Assembly: GCF_000428825.1 (NCBI RefSeq)
Contig: NZ_AUAR01000001.1
Location: forward strand, 124,001-188,000
Direction of reading: 5' to 3'
Source: Desulfomicrobium escambiense DSM 10707
Lineage (GTDB): Bacteria > Desulfobacterota > Desulfovibrionia > Desulfovibrionales > Desulfomicrobiaceae
Length of the DNA: 64,000 nucleotides
The notes beneath the pieces were generated by a model. The model was not told the DNA's origin. It saw nothing but the letters and a program-made list of their open reading frames with translations, and did no database searches. Below, piece after piece: positions 1 through 8,385 of this stretch. The translations under genes were made by a program, and so were the position numbers. Position 1 is the stretch's first letter; each line of letters starts with the position of its first letter.

Positions 1-1341
1 CATGCCGTTGAACACGGCGGCGACGCCCACGCCCCGGCGCGTGAAGCGGGGGGCGGCCTTTTTCCAGGCCTGCCTGGAGGTCCAGAGTTCGTCTTCGCGC
101 AGGCGGCGCAGGCATTCGTCCAGCCCCGTGGAGGAGGTCAGGGTCACGCCGGAGCAGTTGCGGTCCCCCCGGCGCAGGGCGTTCTGGCGGCGCAGGTCCA
201 GACGGTCCCGGCCGAGGCGGTCGGCCAGGCGGTCCATCATGCCCTCGAAGGCGAAGCTGACCTGGGCCACGCCGAAGCCCCGGAAGGCTCCGGCCACGGG
301 GTTGTTGGTGTACACGCACCAGCCCCTGCAATCCATGCTGCCGATCCGGTACGGCCCGGCGGCGTGCTCCATGCCCAGTTCCATGATCTCGCCGCCCAGG
401 TGGGCGTAGGCGCCGCTGTCGTACCACAGCCGGCAGCGCAGGGCTTCGAGGGTGCCGTCGGCCATTGCCCCCAGGGTGTACTCCATGCGCGCGGCATGAC
501 GCTTGTACCCGGCCAGGAAGCTCTCCTCGCGGTCCCACCACATCTTGATCCACCGCCCCGGCAGGCGCATGGCGGCCAGGCCCAGCAGGCACTGCACCGT
601 GCTGCCGTCCTTGCCCCCGAACCCTCCGCCCAGAAAGGGGCTCTCGATGCGGATCTTCCATGGCGCAAGGCCCAGGGCGTGGCCGATCTCGAAGCGGTCC
701 CGAAACGGCGCCTGGGTGGAAACCGTCAGGTGGAGGAGGCCGTCCTCGTCCATGCGGGCCAGGCCGTTTTCCGTTTCCAGAAAGGCGTGGGCCTGGGAGG
801 GGGTGAAAAAGGTGTCCTCAAGGATCACGTCACATTTTTTTAAGGAGGCTTCGGCGTCTCCCTTGAGGATTTCGGCGGCCAGCAGCAGGTTGGAGCCGTG
901 ACCTTGATGGAGCAGGGGGGCGTTTTCGGCCAGGGCGGCGTCCACGTCGCAGACGGCGGGCAGGGGGTCGATGCTCACGCGGACGAGTTCGAGGGCCCTG
1001 CGCAGCACGTCGCGGCTGTCCGCCACCACCAGTGCCACCGGGTCCCCGGCGTGACGGACCCTGCTGCCGCACAGCACGGGCATGTCCTTGTGCACGATGC
1101 CCTGACGGTTGGCGCCCGGAACGTCGGCCCGGGTCAGCACCCGGTGTACTCCCGGAAGGCTCGCGGCCCGGGCCGTGTCGATCTCGCGGATCAGGCCGTG
1201 GGGGATGCCGGCGCGCCGGACCCCGGCCCAGAGCATGCCTGGCGGGTAGTGATCCGTGCTGAAACGCTCGGCTCCGCAGGCCTTGGACAGGGCGTCCAGG
1301 CGCGGGCGGGCGGGGCCGATGTCGTAGGGTCCGTGTGGCAT
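1..1341 (-). CDS. Molybdenum hydroxylase large subunit (xanthine dehydrogenase family), 3' end missing
   Basis: 447 codons are visible from ATG at 1341 and the frame runs open off the left edge of the window, so the C-terminal part is missing. The protein has the small N-terminal domain of the aldehyde oxidase/xanthine dehydrogenase molybdopterin subunit, then the molybdopterin-binding part with the conserved glycine-rich loop (FLGGGFGGKDG) and an AGAFRGFG segment. GGAG lies 6 nt before the ATG. It is transcribed away from the ligase at 1627. No FeS or FAD partner lies upstream, so partners are either beyond the left edge or supplied by another operon. It differs from the second molybdenum subunit at 45.6-48.0 kb. 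The family is certain; the substrate cannot be told. Confidence 0.9.
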   Translation of the reverse strand, partial: MPHGPYDIGPARPRLDALSKACGAERFSTDHYPPGMLWAGVRRAGIPHGLIREIDTARAASLPGVHRVLTRADVPGANRQGIVHKDMPVLCGSRVRHAGDPVALVVADSRDVLRRALELVRVSIDPLPAVCDVDAALAENAPLLHQGHGSNLLLAAEILKGDAEASLKKCDVILEDTFFTPSQAHAFLETENGLARMDEDGLLHLTVSTQAPFRDRFEIGHALGLAPWKIRIESPFLGGGFGGKDGSTVQCLLGLAAMRLPGRWIKMWWDREESFLAGYKRHAARMEYTLGAMADGTLEALRCRLWYDSGAYAHLGGEIMELGMEHAAGPYRIGSMDCRGWCVYTNNPVAGAFRGFGVAQVSFAFEGMMDRLADRLGRDRLDLRRQNALRRGDRNCSGVTLTSSTGLDECLRRLREDELWTSRQAWKKAAPRFTRRGVGVAAVFNGM

Positions 1342-1626
1342 GGACGCTCCTTGATGGAAAAACTGAAAAACTCTGCGAAAAAAAAACGCTTTCTGTCAAC
1401 ACAAGGCCCGAAGCGCCCCGTGCGCGGTGCCCGTTCAGGTCACCCGCCGCAGACTGCCGTCATTGTGCGGACCGCGGAAAGCATGTACGTGACAATGCGC
1501 CGCACGGCCTTGCCGCCGGCAGGCCCCGGCGCCTCGCCATGGGCGGGGCCGAACGTCGCTCAATACGGTCACGGAAGCCCGGCGGCAACGCCCGTTCCGA
1601 TCAAGGGGTGCGTAAAGGGGGAATTC

Positions 1627-3102
1627 ATGGATTCGAACTGTGTCTTGTCCATTCTCGAAGGCCACGCGGAGCGACACCCGTCCAAGGCCGCACTGATTTA
1701 TGAAGGGCGGCGGGTGAGCTACGACCGGCTGGTGCGGGACATCCGCGCCCTGGCCGGTGAGCTGCTGCGCAGAGACGTGGCCCCGGGCGACAGGGTGGCC
1801 CTGCTGCTGCCGGACAGCCCTGCCCTGGTGGAGTGGTTTCTGGCCGCCCTGGCGGTCGGGGCCGTGGCCGTGCCCATCAACGAGCGCGTCAGTCTGGCCG
1901 ACCGGGAGTTCATCCTGCACGACGCCGGGCCCCGTCTGCTCGTGCTCGGCGCCGGGCGGGGCCACGACACGTCCTGGCCTGGGCCGGTCCTGGAAACCGA
2001 TCCAGGCGAACCCGCCAGCCGGATGGATGAGGCTTCCGCTCCATTGATTAATGCCGCCGGCGGGAACAACTCCGGGTTTATGCTCTATACGTCCGGCTCG
2101 ACGGGAAGACCCAAGGGCGTGCCGCAGGCCGGCGACGTCCTGGCCGTGCCGCTACGCACCTTTGCCCCCTGCGTGCTGGGCGACGCGTCAGGCGACATTT
2201 TCCTGTCCTCCAGCAAAATGCCCTTTGCCTACGGACTGGGCGTCCAGATCGGACTGGCCCTGGGGGTGGGCGCGACCCTGGTCCTGCTCCCCGGGCCGCC
2301 GGATCCGGAAGAGATCATGGGCCTTGTGGCCAGGCACCGGGTCAGCGTCTTCTTTTCCGTTCCCACGGTCTACCAGTCCCTGCTGCGCGCGCGTTCGGGC
2401 GGGGAGGACATGTCGTCCCTGCGTCTGTGTTATTCGGCGGGGGAGGCGCTGCCCGCCCCCGTGTTCACGGAGGTGCGGGACTGGCTCGGGGTGGACATTC
2501 TCGACGGACTGGGCACAACCGAATCGGGCTTCGTCTTCCTGTCCAACCTGCCGGGGTCGGCTCTCGCCGGAACCCTGGGCCGCGTTGTGCCCGGCTACGC
2601 GGTCCGTCTTGTGGACGAGCGGGGCGACGACGTCCCTTCGGGTACGCCCGGACGCCTGCGCGTGCGCGGTCAGGGCCTGGCCAGGGGTTACTGGAACCGG
2701 CCCGAGTCCACGGCCAAGGCCATGCTGCCGGGAGGCTGGCTCGAAACCGGCGACTTGTGCGTGGAGGAGGACGAGTTCTACCGGTACCAGGGCCGGGCCG
2801 ACGACATGATCAAGTCGGGCGGGCTGTGGGTTTCGCCGATCCTGGTCGAGGACTGCCTGCAGACGCACCCGGCCGTGGCCGAGTGCGGCGTCGCCCGCTG
2901 CACGCTGCACGGCCTGGACTACCCGGCGGCCTTTGTGGTGCCCCCGGCCGGGGTCGAAGCCGACGGCAGGCTGGTCCAGGCCTTGCGCCGCCACGTCCGC
3001 GAGCGTCTCCCCAAACACATGGTCCCGGCCATGGTCGAGTTTCTGCCGTCCCTCCCGCGCACGGCCACCGGCAAGATCCAGCGTCACAAATTGCGGCGCT
3101 GA
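1627..3102 (+). CDS. AMP-dependent acyl/aryl-CoA ligase (ANL superfamily, benzoate-CoA-ligase-like)
   Basis: 491 aa. It activates a carboxylic acid as an acyl-adenylate and passes it to a thiol. Visible motifs are the P-loop YTSGSTGRPKG (154-164), the adenine/Mg motif GLGTTES (294-300), GWLETGD (370-376), the hinge RADD (390-393) and the C-terminal catalytic lysine in ATGKIQR (K483). The frame is open far upstream, but ATG 1627 is preceded by AGGGGGA at good spacing and starts the conserved N-terminal domain. A stand-alone carrier protein follows 34 nt after the stop, so the acceptor thiol may be the phosphopantetheine of that carrier rather than CoA. The sequence resembles benzoate-CoA ligases, but substrate is not predictable by eye. 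Confidence 0.88.
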   Translation: MDSNCVLSILEGHAERHPSKAALIYEGRRVSYDRLVRDIRALAGELLRRDVAPGDRVALLLPDSPALVEWFLAALAVGAVAVPINERVSLADREFILHDAGPRLLVLGAGRGHDTSWPGPVLETDPGEPASRMDEASAPLINAAGGNNSGFMLYTSGSTGRPKGVPQAGDVLAVPLRTFAPCVLGDASGDIFLSSSKMPFAYGLGVQIGLALGVGATLVLLPGPPDPEEIMGLVARHRVSVFFSVPTVYQSLLRARSGGEDMSSLRLCYSAGEALPAPVFTEVRDWLGVDILDGLGTTESGFVFLSNLPGSALAGTLGRVVPGYAVRLVDERGDDVPSGTPGRLRVRGQGLARGYWNRPESTAKAMLPGGWLETGDLCVEEDEFYRYQGRADDMIKSGGLWVSPILVEDCLQTHPAVAECGVARCTLHGLDYPAAFVVPPAGVEADGRLVQALRRHVRERLPKHMVPAMVEFLPSLPRTATGKIQRHKLRR

Positions 3103-3136
3103 GGCCGCTGTCACCAGTTACACCAAGGAGATGACC

Positions 3137-3367
3137 ATGACTGTCACCCGCGAAGAGTTGCTCGATCTTTTCCTGGACGCCGGCGTTGAGCCGGATGTCG
3201 TCGACGGGCTCGACCCCAGCCTGGCCCTGGCCAGGCAGGGCGTCGATTCCGTCGATTACCCGGCCATCCTGCTGGCCATCGCGGACCGGTTCAAGGTCAG
3301 CATCAGCGAAAAAGAGGCGTGCGAGCTGAAGACCCTCGAAGATTTCGAGAAGCGTCTGAACAGGTAG
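3137..3367 (+). CDS. Stand-alone acyl carrier protein
   Basis: 76 aa, acidic and helical, with the phosphopantetheine attachment motif G-V-D-S-V-D at residues 35-40 (Ser38). ATG 3137 is chosen over ATG 3131 because AAGGAG directly abuts 3131 but sits 6 nt before 3137. It follows the AMP-ligase in the same orientation, so ligase plus carrier looks like an acyl-loading module. It is not the housekeeping AcpP: there is no fatty-acid synthase gene near, and the DSV motif replaces the usual DSL. Confidence 0.85.
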   Translation: MTVTREELLDLFLDAGVEPDVVDGLDPSLALARQGVDSVDYPAILLAIADRFKVSISEKEACELKTLEDFEKRLNR

Positions 3368-3371
3368 GCTG

Positions 3372-3398
3372 CGGGCCGGGGAGACCCGGCCCGGTTTT
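3372..3398. terminator. Bidirectional rho-independent terminator between ACP and GNAT genes
   Basis: Perfect 9-bp stem CGGGCCGGG/CCCGGCCCG at 3372-3380 and 3385-3393 with a GAGA loop, then TTTT at 3395-3398. It lies between the convergent ACP (stop 3367) and acetyltransferase (stop at 3398) genes. Confidence 0.8.
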
Positions 3399-4441
3399 CA
3401 GGTTGCCAGGGACTCCCGGTCGGCCCGGATGAAGGCGAGCAGTTTCTTGGCCTCGTCGCCAAGGAGCCTGGGCAGGGAGAAGTCCGGCTCGGCTGGGAGC
3501 TTCTGCAGCAGGAGCACGTCGGTGCCAGTCCAGAGCGGGAGCACGCCGGCGTAGAAATAGCCCCGTGCGCGGGCCGTTTCCACGGCTTCCGGCAGGGCCG
3601 GATGGGCCAGCGGCAAGTGCAGGTGGTACGCGTGGCGGCCCGGGTGACGGGTTTCGAAGGCGTCGATGGCGGCCTGCAAGTCCGTCCCCGGTTCGTGGAC
3701 CAGGAGCTTGGCCAGGGACGCCGCATCCATGGCGGTCGCGGTGCAGCGGGTCGGTCCGGTGGCCGGCAGGGGTACGCCCGGACTGCGCTCCAGTCCTGCC
3801 GCGGCGTAGATGCCCTGGATGAACCGGGCGTAGCGCTTGGGCAGGTGGACGGTGTGTGGTTGGTCGCGGAAGATGCGCATGGCGTTGAGGAGCGAAATCC
3901 GGCCGCCGACCCCGTCGATGCTCTCCTCGGGCCTTGGCGGCATGGCTTCCAGTTCCATGGCGTAGTAGCCGTAGGCGAATTTCCGCACCATCTTCTGCGT
4001 GCTCAGCAGGTCGCATACGCACTGTCCGAACACGGCGTTGAGGCCGAGCTCCTGCGGCAGGGTGTCGATCGTCGCCGCGGTCAGGTTCACGGCCAGGAAA
4101 CCGCTACGGTACCCGGGCAGGACCATGAGCCCCCCCGATTCCATGATGCCCTCGAAAGGGGCGGCCCGGAACAGGGCCGAAACTCCGACCACGTCTCCGG
4201 ACGGGGTGCGAGCCACGTACTGGTACAGGTCCGGCCCCGCGTTCGCGGCCGCGATGCTGGCCGGGTCGTAGACATAGTCCAGGGGGAAGTTCTCCCCGTA
4301 GACGGCGAAATACAGCCGGGCGACGCCCTCGGCGTCCTCGGGCCTGAACGGGGCGATCTTCACGTCCTGTCCGGGTTCGATGGCCCTGGGGGTGGCGCGG
4401 AGCCAGTCCAGGCATTCCTGTCGGGTTCTGGTGGGGTGCAT
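3398..4441 (-). CDS. GNAT-family N-acyltransferase, two-part protein
   Basis: 347 aa. The N-terminal half (about 25-185) looks like a GNAT fold: an opening beta-alpha segment (IAPFRPEDAEGVARLYFAVY), a GD-V-GVSALF strand and the GLMVLPGYRSGFLAVNL region in the acetyl-CoA-binding position. The C-terminal half (about 200-347) has no name I recognise but ends in another acyltransferase-like strand/helix series. It starts 24 nt after the MFS gene and is probably co-transcribed with it. Facing the ligase-ACP pair, it could move an acyl group from the carrier to an amine; that role is inferred. Confidence 0.7.
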   Translation of the reverse strand: MHPTRTRQECLDWLRATPRAIEPGQDVKIAPFRPEDAEGVARLYFAVYGENFPLDYVYDPASIAAANAGPDLYQYVARTPSGDVVGVSALFRAAPFEGIMESGGLMVLPGYRSGFLAVNLTAATIDTLPQELGLNAVFGQCVCDLLSTQKMVRKFAYGYYAMELEAMPPRPEESIDGVGGRISLLNAMRIFRDQPHTVHLPKRYARFIQGIYAAAGLERSPGVPLPATGPTRCTATAMDAASLAKLLVHEPGTDLQAAIDAFETRHPGRHAYHLHLPLAHPALPEAVETARARGYFYAGVLPLWTGTDVLLLQKLPAEPDFSLPRLLGDEAKKLLAFIRADRESLAT

Positions 4442-4465
4442 CGGGTTTGTTCCTTGGCGGAAGGT

Positions 4466-5668
4466 TCAGGAATGGGGCGGCGGGTCCTGGGCCGTGCTGC
4501 GGTGTACGAGCAGGGCGGCGCCGAGGGCCATGGCCGCGGAGAGCCGGAAGAGCCAGGCGTGGGGCAGGCCGGCGGCCAGGATCATGCCGCCGAGGTACGG
4601 TCCCAGGAAATAGCCTGCGTCCATGGTGGAGAGCATCAGGTTGGCGTTCAGGCCCCTGTGCGCCGGTTCGGCCAGAACGAAGAGGGTCGACTGCAGGAGC
4701 GGCAGGGCGACGCCCATGCAGGCGCCGAACACGGTTGCCGCGAGGAGGAACGGCAGCGGAGCCCTGACCAGGGCGTACGCGCCGTAGCATCCGGCAAGGA
4801 CGCAGAAGGTCAGCACCAGGGTCCGACGCTTGTCGACCCGGTCGAAAAATCCGCTGCCCGCGACGCGCACGGCGATGGTCGCCCCTGTCGACACGGTGAA
4901 GAAAAGGCCCGCGTTGGCCAGGCCCAGACTCGTCCCGTAATCTTTCATGAAGAAGAAAAGGAGGGTGGAGCTGAGAAAGGTCAGCAGGCTCGCGCCGAGC
5001 ACCAGCGACACGTTCCTGTTTTTCAGGGCCATGGCGACGGCTCCCGGCCCCGGCCCGGTCCGTCCCATCCGGGCGGCGGCTTCCGCCGCCAGTCGGGCAT
5101 GGGGGCGCAGCGGAATCAGCAGCGCCAGGGCCGGCAGGGTCATGAGCGAGATCCAGGCGTAGGCCTGGCCGGCGCTGGGCACGAAGCGCAGCAGGAATTC
5201 CATGAGCGGGGGCATGACGGCGAAGGGCAGCATGGTGGTCAAAGAAAAGATGCCGAAGCCCCGGCCGCTTGCGGAAGGCGGGATGAAGTGCACGAGCAGC
5301 GCCGTGGTCGCCGAGACCAGGGCCACGAAGGCCGCGCCGTGAAAGATCCGCAGGCAGACGAGGGACGCCGTGTCCCTGGCCAGGCAGTAGCCGAGCAGGG
5401 CCAGAGCGGTCATGACCAGACTCGCGCACATGACCGGCAGGGCGTTGCCGGGCCCGAGCCTGGGGCTGATGAGCGGACGCAGGACCAGGGCGGTCAGAGG
5501 TTCGAGGGCCAGAATCCAGCCGGACCAGAAGGGCGAAATCCCGATGGAGATGAGGTAGGGATAGAGGCCGTAGAACACGGCGATATTGCCGAAGCCGAAC
5601 AGGGCCACCGCGCACAGGGACAGAAAGGGGTACGAGAAGAGGGCTGCGCCATGTGCACACGAAGGCAT
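4466..5668 (-). CDS. Major facilitator superfamily transporter
   Basis: 400 aa with about 12 hydrophobic segments, the usual MFS length. ATG 5668 (MPSCAHG...) is chosen: AGGA lies 7 nt upstream and the first membrane helix begins 10 residues later, whereas the longer open frame adds a Pro/Arg-rich leader. The central cytoplasmic loop is around residues 185-205 (ARLAAEAAARMG). First gene of a two-gene unit with the GNAT protein at 3398-4441. It may export the product of the ligase/ACP/GNAT enzymes; no substrate signature is visible. Confidence 0.8.
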   Translation of the reverse strand: MPSCAHGAALFSYPFLSLCAVALFGFGNIAVFYGLYPYLISIGISPFWSGWILALEPLTALVLRPLISPRLGPGNALPVMCASLVMTALALLGYCLARDTASLVCLRIFHGAAFVALVSATTALLVHFIPPSASGRGFGIFSLTTMLPFAVMPPLMEFLLRFVPSAGQAYAWISLMTLPALALLIPLRPHARLAAEAAARMGRTGPGPGAVAMALKNRNVSLVLGASLLTFLSSTLLFFFMKDYGTSLGLANAGLFFTVSTGATIAVRVAGSGFFDRVDKRRTLVLTFCVLAGCYGAYALVRAPLPFLLAATVFGACMGVALPLLQSTLFVLAEPAHRGLNANLMLSTMDAGYFLGPYLGGMILAAGLPHAWLFRLSAAMALGAALLVHRSTAQDPPPHS

Positions 5669-5821
5669 TGCATGTTCCTGAAACGGTTGCTGATGACCAG
5701 CCCATAACCGGATTGGCCGTCCTTTGCCAGAGGGAAGGGTACGCGCCCCAAAGGGATGGCGGGTCGGGCCCGGCCGGGCGAAGACCGTGACGGACTGCAG
5801 TGGCGGGCTGTGTGGGGGTCG

Positions 5822-5858
5822 AAAAAACAAAGGGACCGGACTCCGTGTCCGATCCCTT
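5822..5858 (-). terminator. Rho-independent terminator of the Gly/Asn-repeat protein gene
   Basis: On the minus strand a 12-bp stem with one mismatch (AAGGGATCGGAC with GTCCGGTCCCTT, loop ACGGA) is followed by TGTTTTTT. It lies 29 nt downstream of the stop codon at 5887. Confidence 0.8.
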
Positions 5859-5886
5859 GAACGATGATCAGCGAGATGGCGAGGTG

Positions 5887-6603
5887 CTACTTCTTTCCGC
5901 CGCCGTTGCCTCCACCATTTCCACCGCCGTTGCCACCGCCGTTGCCACCGCCGTTGCCGCCGCCGTTACCGCCGCCCTTGCCGTTGCCACCGGCGTTACC
6001 TCCACCCTTGCCGTTTCCTCCTGCCTTGCCGCCCTTGCCCGATGAAGCGGAGGCCGCGTCGCTGGATTTGCCCGTGGCGGTGTTACGCGTTGTCAGACCG
6101 TACGCGTTGCCAAAGCTGTTCATGGCGCGGTTGCGGTTGGCCACGCTCTGGCCGATGGTGCTGGGATGCACGCCAAGCTCCTGCGCGATTTGGCCCCAGC
6201 CCATTCCAAGGTCTCGCATACCCGCAATGTCGGCAGACGTGACATCCACATCGGCAGCCGCAGCTGCAGCGGTGAATGCGTCATAAGCGTCCTCATAGGC
6301 TTGCTGCGCTTTCGCGGCTTCTTCTTGGAGCGCCGTGTCGTCAGGGTTTGCCGCCGCGTTCGCGACAGCAGTGTTTCTGGCGTCGTCTGCTGCTTCAAGA
6401 TTTGTCGTCGCATCTGCGAGCTCTGCATCGGCTTTTTCCGTTGCGGCCGCAGCCAGCCCTTCGGCAATGCTCGACTGTGTCGGGTTGCTGAAGGCCGGTG
6501 CGGGGGCGTCGCCGGGATCATCCGCTTCCTGAGCCATGACCGGAAGGGCCGACAGGGTCGTCAGCAGCATTGCGGCCAGAAAATACTTGAGGATGGTACG
6601 CAT
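5887..6603 (-). CDS. Secreted protein with C-terminal Gly-Gly-Gly-Asn repeats
   Basis: 238 aa. The Sec signal peptide (MRTILKYFLAAMLLTTLS...VMA-QE) is cleaved near residue 24. Residues about 40-110 are Ala/Glu/Asp/Lys-rich and probably a coiled coil. Residues about 120-150 hold MRDLGMGWGQIAQELG followed by VHPSTIG, a motif I associate with secreted proteobacterial proteins of unknown role. The last ~60 residues are GGGN/GGNGK tandem repeats ending in GGGKK, encoded by a 12-nt repeat with synonymous third-base variation. Its own terminator follows. It is not co-directional with any recognisable pathway. Possibly a surface, matrix or mineral-binding protein; function unknown. Confidence 0.75.
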   Translation of the reverse strand: MRTILKYFLAAMLLTTLSALPVMAQEADDPGDAPAPAFSNPTQSSIAEGLAAAATEKADAELADATTNLEAADDARNTAVANAAANPDDTALQEEAAKAQQAYEDAYDAFTAAAAAADVDVTSADIAGMRDLGMGWGQIAQELGVHPSTIGQSVANRNRAMNSFGNAYGLTTRNTATGKSSDAASASSGKGGKAGGNGKGGGNAGGNGKGGGNGGGNGGGNGGGNGGGNGGGNGGGKK

Positions 6604-6620
6604 GGTGATTCTCCTTTACG

Positions 6621-7622
6621 TCATTGAACCTTGGTGAAGATGTTGACGGACTGGGCCAGGCTGTGCGTCCCGGTGTCCGTTTTGATGCTCTCGGGTTTGC
6701 CGAACCAGCTCGGCGCGAGGCGCGCCGGGGCGACTTTCGGGTACTGGCGGCGAACATATTCCCTGACGGCCAGGGCCCGGTCCCTGGCCAGGGCCGTGTC
6801 GCCCTTGACGTAGACGACGACGTGGACGTTCAGGTCCGCCTTGTCGTTCAGCATCTCGCCGATGCGCCTCAGCGATGCTTCGCCGTTTTCGGTCAGCGTC
6901 GCCGTTCCAGGCCTGAACTCCACGGCCTTCAGGGGGATGGTGCGCAGCCCGATGACGTGGTTGCGCCACGAGAAGTCGCCGGCTTCGTTCAGCATGCGCA
7001 CGCCCTGCCGCGCAAGGGGGGCGTCCGGGTAGTTCTCCAGGTAGCGGTGCATGGCCAGCTTCATCTCCCTGTCCCGCTTCAGGCGCTCCAGGGCCACTGC
7101 CCTGTTGAACATGGCTTGGGGTTCGTCCGGGTTCAGGGAGAGGGCCTTGTCGTAGAGTTTCAGCGCCTCGGCGTTTCTGCCGCGGTCGAGCATGTTGTGG
7201 GCCAGGTAGAGGTTCGCCGAGAGGTGGTCCGGGTCGATGGACAGGGCCTTTTCGTAGGCGGCCCTTTCCTTGTCCGGCTTCATCAGCGCCCACCAGGTCA
7301 CGCCTTCCCAGAAGCGGTAGTCGGCGTTGGCCGGGGCCAGCTTCACGGCCTTCTGGATGAACGGCAGCGCCGCCTCGGGTTTGTCTCCGCCCAGCTCGAA
7401 GCGGGCCATGAAGTAGTTCAGTTCAGGGTCGTCGGGCCACTGGGCCACCCTGGGGGCGAAGGCCGCCCGGCCGGCGGCGAAATCTCCCCTGTTCAGGTAG
7501 TATTGCCCCTGCACCGCATGGTATTCCCCTTGGACCTTGCGGACTGCGGCGTCCATGGTGGCGCAGGCTCCGATGGTCAGGGGCAGCAGCAGGATGATGA
7601 TCGTACGGATGATGTTTTTCAT
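6621..7622 (-). CDS. TPR-repeat lipoprotein with OmpA-like C-terminal domain
   Basis: 333 aa. Lipobox LTIGAC around residues 15-20 indicates a lipid-anchored protein. Four to five TPR units span about 35-190 (for example ADYRFWEGVTWWALMKPDKE and NLYLAHNMLDRGRNAEALKLYDKAL). The C-terminal ~110 residues resemble an OmpA/MotB-like domain (IPLKAVEFRPGTATLTENG... ALARDRALAVREYVRRQY), although the peptidoglycan-binding residues look diverged. Probably a periplasmic scaffold linking the outer membrane to the cell wall. It ends 17 nt before the repeat-protein ATG (6603), so the two may be co-transcribed. Confidence 0.75.
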   Translation of the reverse strand: MKNIIRTIIILLLPLTIGACATMDAAVRKVQGEYHAVQGQYYLNRGDFAAGRAAFAPRVAQWPDDPELNYFMARFELGGDKPEAALPFIQKAVKLAPANADYRFWEGVTWWALMKPDKERAAYEKALSIDPDHLSANLYLAHNMLDRGRNAEALKLYDKALSLNPDEPQAMFNRAVALERLKRDREMKLAMHRYLENYPDAPLARQGVRMLNEAGDFSWRNHVIGLRTIPLKAVEFRPGTATLTENGEASLRRIGEMLNDKADLNVHVVVYVKGDTALARDRALAVREYVRRQYPKVAPARLAPSWFGKPESIKTDTGTHSLAQSVNIFTKVQ

Positions 7623-7662
7623 GGCACAAGGATATACGTTGGCCGGACCCGAAGGTCACAGA

Positions 7663-8385
7663 CTATTTTGCGGTTTTGCCGGGGCTTCTGCGGATGTCAC
7701 GGCCGGTCAGCCCCAGTTCCTGCAGGAGTTCGGCCGGCCCGCCCCCGTCGTCCAGTGTCCGCATGGCGGCGTCGGCCACGGCGGCGTCGGCCATGCCTGC
7801 CTCGCGGGTCCGCTGCACCACGCGGAAGAGTTGCGTCCACTGCGCGGACAGGGAACCTGCGGCCAGGCCGCGGCGCAGGATGGCGTCGGACAGAGGCGAG
7901 GGAAATGCGACGGCGTTCAATGCTGCCCGCGTTCTGGCCGCCGTGGCCAGTTCCGCCGGCGACGCGGGCGGCGCCAATGCCGCCATCTCGTCCAGTTCCT
8001 GGCGCGTGAGTCCGACCCGCAGACTGTCCCCGGCCATGACGACGTCGTCCGGCGACGGCTCCCGACCTTCCCTTGCCAGGGCGTCTCGGGCGAACGCGTA
8101 ATCGCTGCGCATGGTCTCCAGGGCCTGGATGATGGCCCGGCCAGTGACGCGTTTGGCCAGCCCTTCCTCGGCCTTGGCTATGAAGGGCGCAGGCGGCAGC
8201 CCGTCGGCCCTGGCCTGGTCGATGGCGGCTTCGATGGCCTGGGCATCGCCGGCGGTCAGCCGTCCGTCGTCCTGGGCCTGCCGCAGGGGCGCGTCGAGTG
8301 CGGACGCCAGGGCGTCCACCGGTCCCGGTAGCCATGCCGCGGCTACGAGGAACGCAATGAGCAGGATGCTAAAGCGCCGCGCCAT
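7663..8385 (-). CDS. Exported alpha-helical protein of unknown function
   Basis: 240 aa with a signal peptide (MARRFSILLIAFLVAAAWLPG...VDALA) and then a helical, Ala/Leu/Arg-rich domain lacking cysteines. I do not recognise a family. It overlaps the 3' end of the CBM48 membrane protein gene by 17 nt and so is the third gene of the ECF-sigma operon; it may be a target or partner of that system. Confidence 0.7.
   Translation of the reverse strand: MARRFSILLIAFLVAAAWLPGPVDALASALDAPLRQAQDDGRLTAGDAQAIEAAIDQARADGLPPAPFIAKAEEGLAKRVTGRAIIQALETMRSDYAFARDALAREGREPSPDDVVMAGDSLRVGLTRQELDEMAALAPPASPAELATAARTRAALNAVAFPSPLSDAILRRGLAAGSLSAQWTQLFRVVQRTREAGMADAAVADAAMRTLDDGGGPAELLQELGLTGRDIRRSPGKTAK

Noticed and set aside
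1371-1399. Promoter for the left-edge molybdenum hydroxylase (TTGACA on the minus strand at 1399-1394)
   Set aside because: No acceptable -10 element at 16-18 bp; only a T run follows.
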